64,000 nucleotides of DNA. It comes from Tahibacter aquaticus. GTDB taxonomy: Bacteria > Pseudomonadota > Gammaproteobacteria > Xanthomonadales > Rhodanobacteraceae. Positions 53,518 to 61,883 of the stretch are shown here, one piece after another. The translations under genes and the position numbers were made by a program. Position 1 is the first letter of the stretch, and each line of letters begins with the position of its first letter. Under the pieces are notes generated by a model. That model did not search any database, was not told the DNA's origin, and saw nothing but the letters and a program-made list of their open reading frames with translations. The stretch covers positions 248,001 through 312,000 of the forward strand of contig NZ_SNZH01000002.1 of the NCBI RefSeq assembly GCF_004363655.1. The letters are read 5' to 3'.

Positions 53518-56277
53518 ATGGATGCACAACGCTGGCGCCTTGCGCGCGAACTGTTCGAGGTGGTGGTCGATTTTCCGCCGGCGCAGTGGCAGGCCGAATT
53601 GCTGCTGCAATGCCCGCACGACGCCAGCCTGCGCGAGGAAGTACTGCAACTGCTGCAGGCCGATGCCGCGGCCACGCGCGGCACCGGCATGATCGAGCGC
53701 GCGCCCGACATCGTGGCGGAACTGGCGCAGCAGCTGACCGGCCCGGCCATGGCAGCGCCAGGCGCGGCCGGCGTCGCGTCGGGCCAGCGCCTGGGCGCGT
53801 TCCGCCTGCTGCGGGAAATCGGCAAGGGCGGCATGGGTGCGGTCTGGCTGGCCGAGCGTGCCGACGGCCAATTCCAGCAGCAGGTGGCGATCAAGCTGAT
53901 CCGCGGCGGCTGGGATGCGGCCGAAACCCAGGCGCGCTTCCTGGCCGAGCGGCAGATCCTGGCCAGCCTGCAGCATCCGAACATTGCCTACCTGGTCGAC
54001 GGCGGCGTCGGCGACGACGGCCGGCCCTGGCTGGCGCTGGAATACGTCGCCGGCAAGGATCTGCGCCAGTGGTGCGACACGCAGCAGCTGGACCTGCGCC
54101 AGCGCCTGGCCCTGTTCCTCACCGTGTGCGAAGCGGTACAGCACGCCCATCAGCGCCTGGTGGTGCACCGCGATCTGAAACCGTCGAATATCCTGGTCAG
54201 CGACAGCGGCGTGGTGAAGCTGCTGGATTTCGGTATTGCCAAGCTGCTGGATACGCAATCTGCCGCGGTCAGCGCCACGCGCCTGTTCACGCCCGAATAC
54301 GCCGCGCCGGAACAGGTTCGCGGCGAAACCGTCACGACGGCGGTCGACATCTACGCGCTGGGCCTGGTGCTGTACGAACTGCTCAGCGGCCAGCGCCCAT
54401 ACAAAGTAGAAAATTCCACGCCGGCTGCGTACGAGCGTGCCGTGCTCGACCAGGAACCGACCCGGCCCAGCCTGATCGCTACGCGCGACAGCGCCCAGGC
54501 GGTGCAGATTGCCGCCAACCGGCATCTGACGCCGGCACGGCTCAAGCGCGAGCTGCGCGGCGACCTGGATGCCATCGTGCTGAAGGCGTTGCGCAAGCAG
54601 CCGGCGCAGCGCTATGCCAGCGTCGGCGAGCTGATGGCCGATGTCGAACGTCACCTGGCCCAGCAGCCGGTGCTGGCGCGGCGCGGCAACTGGCGCTACC
54701 ACGCCGCGCGCTTCCTGCAGCGCAACGCTGTCGCCGTGCTGTTGGCGGTGGTGGCGGCTGCGGCCCTGCTGGCCGGCCTGGGCGTGGCGCTGTGGCAGGC
54801 GCAGCTGGCACGCAGTGAACGCGATACCGCGCGCCAGGCCCTGGGCTTCATGACGACCTTGTTCGACAACGCCGACCCTGCCAAGCAGAAAGGCGAAGCG
54901 CTCAGCGTGCGCGACCTGCTCGACGCGGGCGTGCGCGACATACGCACGGCGCTGCCGCGGCAGGAAAATGCGCGGGCGCAGCTGCTGCTGACCATGGCCT
55001 CGGCCTATCTGGGCCTGCAGCAACTGGCACCTGCCGCGCCGCTGATCGAGGAAACCCTGGCCATTGCGCGGCGCCGTGGCGACAACGTGCTGGAAGCCGG
55101 CGCGCTGACCCAGCAATGCCGCCTGCTCGACCTGGGCAACGAATCGGAAAAATGCCCGGCCTTGCTCGACCGCGCCGAAAGCCTGCTCGATCCGCACGAG
55201 GCCGACCAGGCCAGGCTGATCGCCTACGGCCTGGCCCTGCGTGTATACGGTTTGCAATTGGAAAATCGCTACGCCGACATGGCGGCGGCAATGCGCCGTG
55301 GCCTGGCCCTGCTCGACGACTCGCCCGAGCACCGTTTCCTGCGGGTGGAGCTGAGCGGTCATCTGGCTTTTGCCCTGAACGCGCTCGATCGTCCGGCCGA
55401 GGCCGAAGCCGTGCTACGGCCCTTGCTGGCCCAGCTGCGCAAGGACAATGCAGCCGAACGCGTGCTGCTGCCCGACACCCTGGGCACCCTGGCCGGCATC
55501 GTCGCGGCGCAGGGCCGCAGCGAGGAAAGCATCGCGCTGCAGCGCGAAGCCGTGGCGGTGATGGAAAGCCTCTACGGCAAGGACAATCCGGCCATCTCGC
55601 AGCAGCTCAACGGCCTGGCCCGCGCGCTCAACGGCGCCGGACGCAGCGCCGAAGCGCTGCCACTGATGGAACGCACGGTGGCGCTGGACCGCAGCCGCGG
55701 CCAGGACGTGAACCCGGAACTGGCCAGCGGCCTGTGCAACCTCGGCGTGCTGCGCCTGCAGCTCGGCCAGGAAGCGGCTGCGCTGGTGGCACTGGACGAA
55801 GCCGTCAGCGTGGCCGCGCGTTCGGACATCGTCATGGAGCTGGGCCGCAGCCTGCTCTGGCGCGCCAGCCTGCATCTGCTGGCCGGGCGCCAGGCCCAGG
55901 CGGGTGCCGACGCGCACCGCGCTGCGGAGGTGCTGGCGCCGACCTACAAACCCGACAGCGACCTGATGCTGCGTATCCGCAGCGTAGCCCTGGCGACGCG
56001 CTGGCAGGCGCAGGGCCGCGCGGCGGCCACGCCGGAGTCGTGTGCCGAGGCAGCAGCGATCGCGACGGGCTTCGCGGCGGCGGCGCAAAAAAGCGCCGAT
56101 GCACATTTCGCAACTTTTCTACAAAGCCTGTGCGGTAGCGGTATGCCGCAACAGGCCGATGCTGCACGGGCGAGCCTGGTCGCTGCCTTGCCGCGCGGCG
56201 AGCAGGACTTCCGCGTGCGCCTGGCCGACAGCCTGGTCGCAGCCTGGCGCGGCGAACGCAAACACGCGGCGCACTGA
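53518..56277 (+). CDS. Second membrane Ser/Thr protein kinase with TPR region (paralogue)
   Basis: A 919-residue paralogue of the kinase at 46415-49183. Its N-terminus MDAQRWRLARELFEVVVDFP parallels the first. The kinase domain has GKGGMGAV (102-109), Lys126 in VAIKLI, HRDLKPSN (217-224), DFG (237-239), and the segment FTPEYAAPEQVRGE, all intact. A single transmembrane helix near 400-425 (AVLLAVVAAAALLAGLGVAL) and a C-terminal TPR region (for example LNGLARALNGAGRSAEALPL) follow. No sigma factor gene adjoins it; it starts 97 bases after the FAD oxidase gene. The two kinases probably arose by tandem duplication, with the catabolic operon now lying between them. Confidence 0.92.
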   Translation: MDAQRWRLARELFEVVVDFPPAQWQAELLLQCPHDASLREEVLQLLQADAAATRGTGMIERAPDIVAELAQQLTGPAMAAPGAAGVASGQRLGAFRLLREIGKGGMGAVWLAERADGQFQQQVAIKLIRGGWDAAETQARFLAERQILASLQHPNIAYLVDGGVGDDGRPWLALEYVAGKDLRQWCDTQQLDLRQRLALFLTVCEAVQHAHQRLVVHRDLKPSNILVSDSGVVKLLDFGIAKLLDTQSAAVSATRLFTPEYAAPEQVRGETVTTAVDIYALGLVLYELLSGQRPYKVENSTPAAYERAVLDQEPTRPSLIATRDSAQAVQIAANRHLTPARLKRELRGDLDAIVLKALRKQPAQRYASVGELMADVERHLAQQPVLARRGNWRYHAARFLQRNAVAVLLAVVAAAALLAGLGVALWQAQLARSERDTARQALGFMTTLFDNADPAKQKGEALSVRDLLDAGVRDIRTALPRQENARAQLLLTMASAYLGLQQLAPAAPLIEETLAIARRRGDNVLEAGALTQQCRLLDLGNESEKCPALLDRAESLLDPHEADQARLIAYGLALRVYGLQLENRYADMAAAMRRGLALLDDSPEHRFLRVELSGHLAFALNALDRPAEAEAVLRPLLAQLRKDNAAERVLLPDTLGTLAGIVAAQGRSEESIALQREAVAVMESLYGKDNPAISQQLNGLARALNGAGRSAEALPLMERTVALDRSRGQDVNPELASGLCNLGVLRLQLGQEAAALVALDEAVSVAARSDIVMELGRSLLWRASLHLLAGRQAQAGADAHRAAEVLAPTYKPDSDLMLRIRSVALATRWQAQGRAAATPESCAEAAAIATGFAAAAQKSADAHFATFLQSLCGSGMPQQADAARASLVAALPRGEQDFRVRLADSLVAAWRGERKHAAH

Positions 56278-56304
56278 GGCCTGCCTGCAGGGCGCAAAAA
56301 CGTC

Positions 56305-56474
56305 GGCTGGAGTAAGCCGCAGGCGCGCCCCGTCATCGCGGTATATCCGCCACAAAAAGCCTGTGCCCAAGGCGCTTTTGCTTCCTGTCGAGAGGAAGAA
56401 AACCTATTCGGCATGGGTTCTTTGGATAGTGAACCACCTCGATGTTGGGGTGCGCCTGGCGGCTTACTCCAACC
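56305..56474. repeat. 170-bp element with terminal inverted repeats (MITE-like)
   Basis: GGCTGGAGTAAGCCGCAGGCGC at 56305-56326 (22 bases, arms quoted in part as GGAGTAAGCCG) is complementary to 56452-56474 apart from one inserted base and one mismatch. A further GGTAAGCCGC-containing arm lies at about 57285, after the next gene. The interior is AT-richer than the flanks. No transposase is present. Confidence 0.55.
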
Positions 56475-56555
56475 TACGCTCGCTGGGTGCGCCTGCAATT
56501 TACCCCGGCCGACGTGAGCCGCCGTGCCGCGTTGCCGCGCGGCGAGTGTTCGTCT

Positions 56556-57248
56556 TCACGCCAGAGCCGGGTAGCGCTGCCACAAGCTCTCGAACTGGCC
56601 GGCGAAACAGCGCAGCAGATAGGTGTCGCTGCTCACGACCAGGTTTTCGTCGTTGCTGCTGCTGGCGCTGCGCGTCCAGTTGAAACTGCCGTTGGCGAGC
56701 AGGCGGCCGTCGAACAGGGCGAACTTGTGATGCATATGCGCCGGCCCCGGATCGAGCCGTATCTCGATGCCGCTGGCGGCCAGCTGCGCGATGTCGCTGC
56801 CGCTGTCCCAGCGCTTGTCGTTGTCGCTGACGATGCGCACCTTGACGCCGCGCCGGTGCGCCGCGACGACTTCCTCGCTGAGCCGGTCATCGGCCAGGGT
56901 GAATACGCAGATATCCAATTGCTGCCGCGCCGCGGCACACAGTTCGCGCAGTTTGCGCAGACAGGCATCGCCAGGCGTGAAATAGGCGCTGTGCACGGCG
57001 GCGGCGACATTGACCGACAGGTCCAGGGTTTTCACCACCTGTTCCAGCCAGCGCAGCAAGGCTACGGCCTGCGCCGGCTGGGCTTCGATCTGCGTGCGGG
57101 CAATATCGAATGCCGTATTGCGCAGGCGGCGGATCTGCTCGCCGGACAGCTGCGTGCCGATTTCGCGCAGCTGGAATTTCTCTTCGTTGTCGAGGCGCAA
57201 ATCGGCGGCGCTTGCGCGCAAGGTCTGGTCCAGTCGCTGGAAATCCAT
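56556..57248 (-). CDS. Phospholipase D-like protein with a single HKD motif
   Basis: A 230-residue protein. The C-terminal PLD-like domain has one HxK(x)4D motif, His173-Lys175-Asp180 in HMHHKFALFDG, followed by SFNWTRSASSSNDENLVV. It also has the family's ILDICVFTLADDRLSEEVVA-type beta strand (here LDICVFTLADDRLSEEV). Proteins with one motif act as homodimers on phosphodiester bonds of DNA, RNA or cardiolipin. The first 95 residues are helical and specific to this gene. There is no signal peptide, so it acts in the cytosol. It is flanked by the repeat element downstream and the ubiB stop upstream (75 bases). Confidence 0.85.
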   Translation of the reverse strand: MDFQRLDQTLRASAADLRLDNEEKFQLREIGTQLSGEQIRRLRNTAFDIARTQIEAQPAQAVALLRWLEQVVKTLDLSVNVAAAVHSAYFTPGDACLRKLRELCAAARQQLDICVFTLADDRLSEEVVAAHRRGVKVRIVSDNDKRWDSGSDIAQLAASGIEIRLDPGPAHMHHKFALFDGRLLANGSFNWTRSASSSNDENLVVSSDTYLLRCFAGQFESLWQRYPALA

Positions 57249-57323
57249 GGAAACCTCGGGCGGCGCTAGGGAAAGGTCAGGCTGGGGTAAGCCGCATGGC
57301 GTACCCCGAGCGGCATCGTCAGT

Positions 57324-58985
57324 TCAGGAACGACGGTTCGCTGTCCAGAAGCACAAGGTACCGGCTATCGCCGTCGCCCAGGCCGTCAGCGGCACGCCAA
57401 GCACGCGCGTGGCGCCACCGTCGAGCGCATACAGCAGCACCGAGGACAGGATCAGCGTGGCGCCCAGTGCCAGCGGCACGATCTGCGCGCGGCCGGCGCT
57501 GGCGTCGGCATGCAGGTTGCGCAGGTCTTCCGAATGCACGCGCATCTCGATGCCGCCGCTGCTGGCTTTCTTCAGATAGTCGTGCAGCAGCTGCGGCATG
57601 TCCGGCGCGGCGGTCAGCCATTCCGGCACGCGCCGGCGCAGGGCCTTCCACATCGCTGCCGGGCCGTGGCGGTCGCGCCAGAGCCGTTCCAGCACCGGCT
57701 TGGCCACGGCCCAGATGTCGATCTTGGGATCGAGCTGGCGGCCTATGCCTTCGATGTTCAGCAGGGTTTTCTGCAGAAGTATCAATTGCGGCTGCACGGT
57801 CAGCTCGTAGCGGCGCGCGGTCTGGAACAGCTTGACCAGCACTTCGGCCAGGGAAATTTCGCTGAGCGGCCGGGTGAAGTACGGCTCGCAGACCGAGCGC
57901 ACCGCGGCTTCGAGTTCGTCCAGCCGCGTTGTCGCCGGCATCCAGCCTGCCTGTACGTGCAGCTGGGCGATGCGGCGGTAGTCCTGGTTGAACAGGGCGA
58001 TGAAATTCTCCGCCAGCCAGAACTGGTCGGCTTCGGCCAGCGAACCCATGATGCCGAAATCGATCGCGATGAAACGCGGCTCGACCGGGCGGCTGGGATC
58101 GACCCAGATATTGCCCGCATGCGCGTCGGCGTGGAAAAAGTTGTCGCGGAAAACCTGGGTATAGAACAGCTGTATGCCTTTCTGCGCCACCTTGGTGCGG
58201 TCGATGCCGGCCGCATCCAGCGCGGCGATGTCGTCGGCGGGAATGCCGCGTACGCGTTCCAGCGTGAGCACGTTTTCGCGCGAATGGCTCCAGAATACTT
58301 CCGGTACGTAGAGATCGGGCGAGTCCTTGAAATTGCGCCGCAGCAGGCAGGCGTTGGCGCCTTCGCGCTGCAGGTCGAGTTCGTTGCGCAGGGTCAGCTC
58401 GATCTCGGCGACGACGTCGCGCGGGCGGATCTTGTCGGCATTCGGATGGAAGCGTTCGGCCAGGCGGGCGAAATCGCGCAGCAGGGACATGTCGCCGGCG
58501 ATGCGCTGGGCGATGCCCGGCCGCACGACCTTGACCACCACTTCGCGGCCGTCCTTGAGCTGGGCCGCATGCACCTGCGCGATCGAGGCGGAAGCGAGCG
58601 GTTCCTCGCTGAAGAAGGCGAACAGTTCGGCGACGTCGGCGCCGAGGGCTTTTTCCACAATGGCGCGTGCTTCGGCGCCGGGGAACGGCGGCACCTGGTC
58701 TTGCAGCTGGGTGAGTTCGTCGGCGATGTCGCCGGGCAGCAGGTCGCGCCGGGTGGAAAGAATCTGGCCGAACTTGACGAAGATCGGCCCCAGCTCGGCC
58801 AGGGCCATGCGCAGGCGCGCGCCGCGGCTGAGTTCCTCGATGTTGGCCGCGGGCCGGCCGAACAGGCCGCGTACCCAGATCAGCGGCCGGTACAGGTGAA
58901 CGGCTTCGACCAGATCGTCCAGGCGGTAGCGCAACAGTACGCGGGCAATGCCGATCAGGCGCGGCACGCTGGTCAGTGGCGTCAT
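57324..58985 (-). CDS. ubiB: Ubiquinone biosynthesis atypical kinase UbiB
   Basis: A membrane-linked ABC1/UbiB ATPase needed for ubiquinone synthesis. The 553 residues match the usual length of about 545. The UbiB signature KFGQ is at 71-74 in [35 protein letters not shown] holds the nucleotide-binding Ala-rich loop and Lys, and [11 protein letters not shown] and AIDFGIMG are the catalytic-like segments. Two C-terminal helices ([20 protein letters not shown] and the following one) anchor it in the membrane. The start overlaps the ubiJ stop by four bases (ATGA). ubiE, the usual first gene of ubiE-ubiJ-ubiB, is missing upstream. Confidence 0.95.
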   Translation of the reverse strand: MTPLTSVPRLIGIARVLLRYRLDDLVEAVHLYRPLIWVRGLFGRPAANIEELSRGARLRMALAELGPIFVKFGQILSTRRDLLPGDIADELTQLQDQVPPFPGAEARAIVEKALGADVAELFAFFSEEPLASASIAQVHAAQLKDGREVVVKVVRPGIAQRIAGDMSLLRDFARLAERFHPNADKIRPRDVVAEIELTLRNELDLQREGANACLLRRNFKDSPDLYVPEVFWSHSRENVLTLERVRGIPADDIAALDAAGIDRTKVAQKGIQLFYTQVFRDNFFHADAHAGNIWVDPSRPVEPRFIAIDFGIMGSLAEADQFWLAENFIALFNQDYRRIAQLHVQAGWMPATTRLDELEAAVRSVCEPYFTRPLSEISLAEVLVKLFQTARRYELTVQPQLILLQKTLLNIEGIGRQLDPKIDIWAVAKPVLERLWRDRHGPAAMWKALRRRVPEWLTAAPDMPQLLHDYLKKASSGGIEMRVHSEDLRNLHADASAGRAQIVPLALGATLILSSVLLYALDGGATRVLGVPLTAWATAIAGTLCFWTANRRS

Positions 58986-59620
58986 GCGCGTTTTTCCGCG
59001 GCGGCGGCAAGCCGGGCCAGGCGGGCTTCCAGGCGTTCGCTGCGTTCGCGCAGGGTGTCGACCTCGTCGAGGAATTCTTCCATGTGTGCCGCCGCGACCA
59101 GATCGCCGCTTTCTTCGCGCAGGTAGTCGGCGCCGTCGTGCAGCAGCGCCTCGCCGCGCTCGCGGGCAAACTGCAGCGCGCTGGCGAAGGCCTGGGCGAT
59201 CTTCACGCCGAGCACGTCGCCGAACAGGCGCGTGAAGGCTTCTTCGATATCGGGTCGGAAGCCGCGCACGAGTTTTTCCAGGCGCCGCGCCAGTTCCGCA
59301 TCGCCGGCAATTTCCACCTTGCCCGGCGCCATCGCGGTATCGCCGCGGCGCAGTGCCATGCCGAGCAGGCTGCCGGGCGAGGCGGCGACGCGCAGGTCGC
59401 TGTCGCCGGCAGAGACCGGGCCGACTTCCAGCCGCTCGCCCGCAACGGCCAGGCGCAGCTTGAACGGTGTATTGCTGAAGTCGATGCTGAGCGCGCGGCC
59501 GTCGAGGCGGCGCAGTTCGTGGCGGGTTTCCGCATCCAGCGCAAGGGCGCGGTTGAGGATGGCTTGCAACAGCCTGCCGAGCACGGCAAGCACAGGATTG
59601 GGCGGGCGCGGAATATTCAT
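58982..59620 (-). CDS. ubiJ: Ubiquinone biosynthesis accessory factor UbiJ
   Basis: A 212-residue lipid-binding subunit of the soluble Ubi complex. An SCP2-type domain occupies about 10-120 ([40 protein letters not shown]). A C-terminal coiled coil ([20 protein letters not shown]) follows. It comes just before ubiB on the same strand with an ATGA overlap, the standard arrangement. The start ATG gives a normal N-terminus [19 protein letters not shown]. Confidence 0.92.
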   Translation of the reverse strand: MNIPRPPNPVLAVLGRLLQAILNRALALDAETRHELRRLDGRALSIDFSNTPFKLRLAVAGERLEVGPVSAGDSDLRVAASPGSLLGMALRRGDTAMAPGKVEIAGDAELARRLEKLVRGFRPDIEEAFTRLFGDVLGVKIAQAFASALQFARERGEALLHDGADYLREESGDLVAAAHMEEFLDEVDTLRERSERLEARLARLAAAAEKRA

Positions 59621-59656
59621 TGGGCGCCGATTCTACGGGACGCGTGGCCTGCCACG

Positions 59657-60613
59657 TCAGGCGTTTTGTCGCGCCGCGCGCACCAGCCGCTGTGCCTGCG
59701 TGGCCAGTGCATCGCGCAACTCGTCCGGCAGCAGGATCTCGAAATCGAAGGGCAGGCGGGCGAGCTGGCGTGCAAACCACTCCAGGCTGTCGGTACGGGT
59801 GCGCAGCAGCACGCCGTCGTCGCGTGCCTCGAACACGCCGATGCTGCCCAATGATTCGGCCTGCACCCGGGCCAGGTCGGTGTGCAGCAGTACTTCCACG
59901 GCGATGGCCCGGGGCAGGGTGGCCATGGCCAGTTCCAGTTGCGCGGCCGCATCGAAATTGGCCGGTCGGCCGAAGCTCTGGTCCAGCGGTATGACCGTGA
60001 CGATGCGGTCGAGCCGGAACGAACGCAGCTCGCGGCGCAGGTGGCAATGGCCGACGGCATACCAGCGGCCGCTGCGGAAGGCCAGGCCGTAGGCGTCGAA
60101 GTCGCGCCGGCTGCCGGCGCCGTCGGCGGCGCGGTAGTCCAGCCGGACGCGGCGCTGGCTTTGCGCCGCGGCACTGAGTTCGAGCAGGGCTGCGCTGTCG
60201 GTGGCCGCCGGCGTGTGGCTGAGGTCCAGCGTCACGGTCTCGGCCACTGCGCGTATGCGCTTCTGCAGCGCCGCGGGCATCACGCGCTCCAGCTTGGCCA
60301 GTGCACTGGCCACGGCCGGCGCCGCATCGGCCAGACCCAGGCGGCGCGCCGCGAGCAGGCCCAGCGACAGAGCCAGGGCTTCATCGTCGCCGAACACCAG
60401 CGGCGGCAGCTTGAAGCCCGGCACCAGGGAATAGGCGCCGTAGCGGCCGCGCTCGGCCATGATCGGAATGCCGATGTCTTCCAGCACGCGGATATAGCGG
60501 CGCAAAGTGCGCACATCCACGTCCAGGCGCTGCGCCAGGTCGGTGCCGCTGAGGCGGCCATGCGCCTGCAGCAGTTCAAGCACGGTCAATACACGGGAGG
60601 CGGGATGGCTCAT
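59657..60613 (-). CDS. YafY-type transcriptional regulator (HTH_11 + WYL)
   Basis: A 318-residue regulator. The N-terminal winged helix ([37 protein letters not shown]) is followed by a WYL domain (about 140-230), here [18 protein letters not shown] with [15 protein letters not shown], and a WCX-like C-terminus. WYL domains bind nucleotides or nucleic acid fragments and control stress or defence genes. It is divergent from the LysE exporter gene, with 149 bases between starts, and may regulate it. It is not part of the ubiJ-ubiB unit, whose ubiJ start is 36 bases downstream of its stop. Confidence 0.92.
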   Translation of the reverse strand: MSHPASRVLTVLELLQAHGRLSGTDLAQRLDVDVRTLRRYIRVLEDIGIPIMAERGRYGAYSLVPGFKLPPLVFGDDEALALSLGLLAARRLGLADAAPAVASALAKLERVMPAALQKRIRAVAETVTLDLSHTPAATDSAALLELSAAAQSQRRVRLDYRAADGAGSRRDFDAYGLAFRSGRWYAVGHCHLRRELRSFRLDRIVTVIPLDQSFGRPANFDAAAQLELAMATLPRAIAVEVLLHTDLARVQAESLGSIGVFEARDDGVLLRTRTDSLEWFARQLARLPFDFEILLPDELRDALATQAQRLVRAARQNA

Positions 60614-60762
60614 GGCGACCTAGCATAGTTCGAATCAGGGCGGATACCGCCCTCATTCAAACCGTCAATGGCGCCACCCAGGCCGCCGCGCAGATCGAAC
60701 GTCCCACACCGCTGCACGGCCTGCCATCCGATCCCGTCGTTTCTCCAGCCCCCGGAGCTTCC

Positions 60763-61398
60763 ATGCAATCCGCCGCACAACTCTGGCTGTTCTTTGTCGT
60801 CGTGCTCGCCGTCGTGGTATTGCCCGGCATGGACATGGCCTACGTAGCCGGCAGTTCGCTGGTCGGCGGGCGCCGCCAGGGCCTGCTCGCGCTCGGCGGC
60901 ATCGTGCTCGGCAGCATCTGCCACGTACTGGCTGCGGCCCTGGGCATAGGGCTGCTGATCAAGCTCGTGCCCGGCCTGTTCAATGCACTGTTGCTGGCCG
61001 GCGCGCTGTACCTGGCCTGGATTGGCTGGTCGCTGCTGCGCAGCCGGACTGCGTCGGCACTGCACGCCGATGCACCGCGCCTGTCGGATCGCGCCGCTGT
61101 CGTGCGCGGCGCGCTGACCTCGCTGCTCAATCCCAAGGCGTATCTGTTCATGCTGGCCATCTTTCCGCAGTTCATCGATCCGCAGCGCGGCGCGCTAGGG
61201 CTGCAGGTGCTGCTGCTTTGGCTGATCATTGCGCTGACCCAGACCGGTGTTTACGGCGCGCTGGCGCTGGGTGTGGCGCAGGCGCGCGGCTGGCTGCAGC
61301 TGCGGCCGCAGGCAGGTCTTCGCATCCACCAGGGCGTGGGCCTGATGCTGGTGCTGGTGGCGGTGTGGACAGGCTGGGCGGGCTGGCGCGGGCAGTGA
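60763..61398 (+). CDS. LysE family amino-acid exporter
   Basis: A 211-residue inner-membrane exporter with six predicted helices. The start LWLFFVVVLAVVVLPGMDMA has the LysE/RhtB PGP-type motif (here LPGMDM), and LTSLLNPKAYLFMLAIFPQF is the conserved segment after helix 3. It probably exports an amino acid or a derivative. GGAGC precedes the ATG. The divergent WYL-regulator gene suggests local control. The usual length is about 205-210, so it is complete. Confidence 0.92.
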   Translation: MQSAAQLWLFFVVVLAVVVLPGMDMAYVAGSSLVGGRRQGLLALGGIVLGSICHVLAAALGIGLLIKLVPGLFNALLLAGALYLAWIGWSLLRSRTASALHADAPRLSDRAAVVRGALTSLLNPKAYLFMLAIFPQFIDPQRGALGLQVLLLWLIIALTQTGVYGALALGVAQARGWLQLRPQAGLRIHQGVGLMLVLVAVWTGWAGWRGQ

Positions 61399-61883
61399 GC
61401 CCGGCCATGGTTTCGCAGGGGCGATGTCACGGCGACGCCGCTGGCCGCGGCCATGGCAAGTAGTAGCATTTTGCGCAAAAAATATTTTGTCGCGACCGTG
61501 AAGCGTCCGGCGCGCACGTAGGCAAAGACGCCCTGGCGAAAATCCCCTCAGGGCCACCAGCTCACCCACGAAACGATGCTGCTGCGGCAGCGCCAGAGGG
61601 CGTCGAGGCGGCGTCCGCCAGGCCAGGCGGGTTCCTGTGCGCGGCGCCGACTCCGTCCCCGCCCCGCATCGGACCGTTTGCACAGGCCGAGGAACGACCG
61701 GCGGTGCGCCCGGTGCGCCGAAACCGGTCCGGATCATGTTTTCTGTTCTTTCCCGTTAGTGCTGGCCGGCGATGGCGCGAGGGCGCTTCCTCGCCGCGTC
61801 CGGCCGCCATTGGCGCCGGTTCGCACCGAGGAACTGCTCGCGACGACATCGACCTCCGGCCGTTCGATTTCATTGGGAGTTCA
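61399..61883. other. 485-bp gap upstream of the RHS gene
   Basis: I see no gene. A stretch at about 61460-61497 is AT-rich (TTTTGCGCAAAAAATATTTTG) and could hold promoter elements or a binding site. The remaining part is GC-rich with many small stems such as CCGGTCCGG. I looked for a c-di-GMP riboswitch core and found no convincing one. GGGAG at 61875-61879 is the RBS of the next gene. Confidence 0.45.

Noticed and set aside
53029-55362. 777-codon open frame on the minus strand under the second kinase
   Set aside because: It is antisense to a kinase with intact catalytic motifs and has no recognisable domain.
61500-61883. Possible c-di-GMP or other riboswitch before the RHS gene
   Set aside because: A GGCAAAG segment is present but the remaining conserved core and the tetraloop-receptor pair could not be found.
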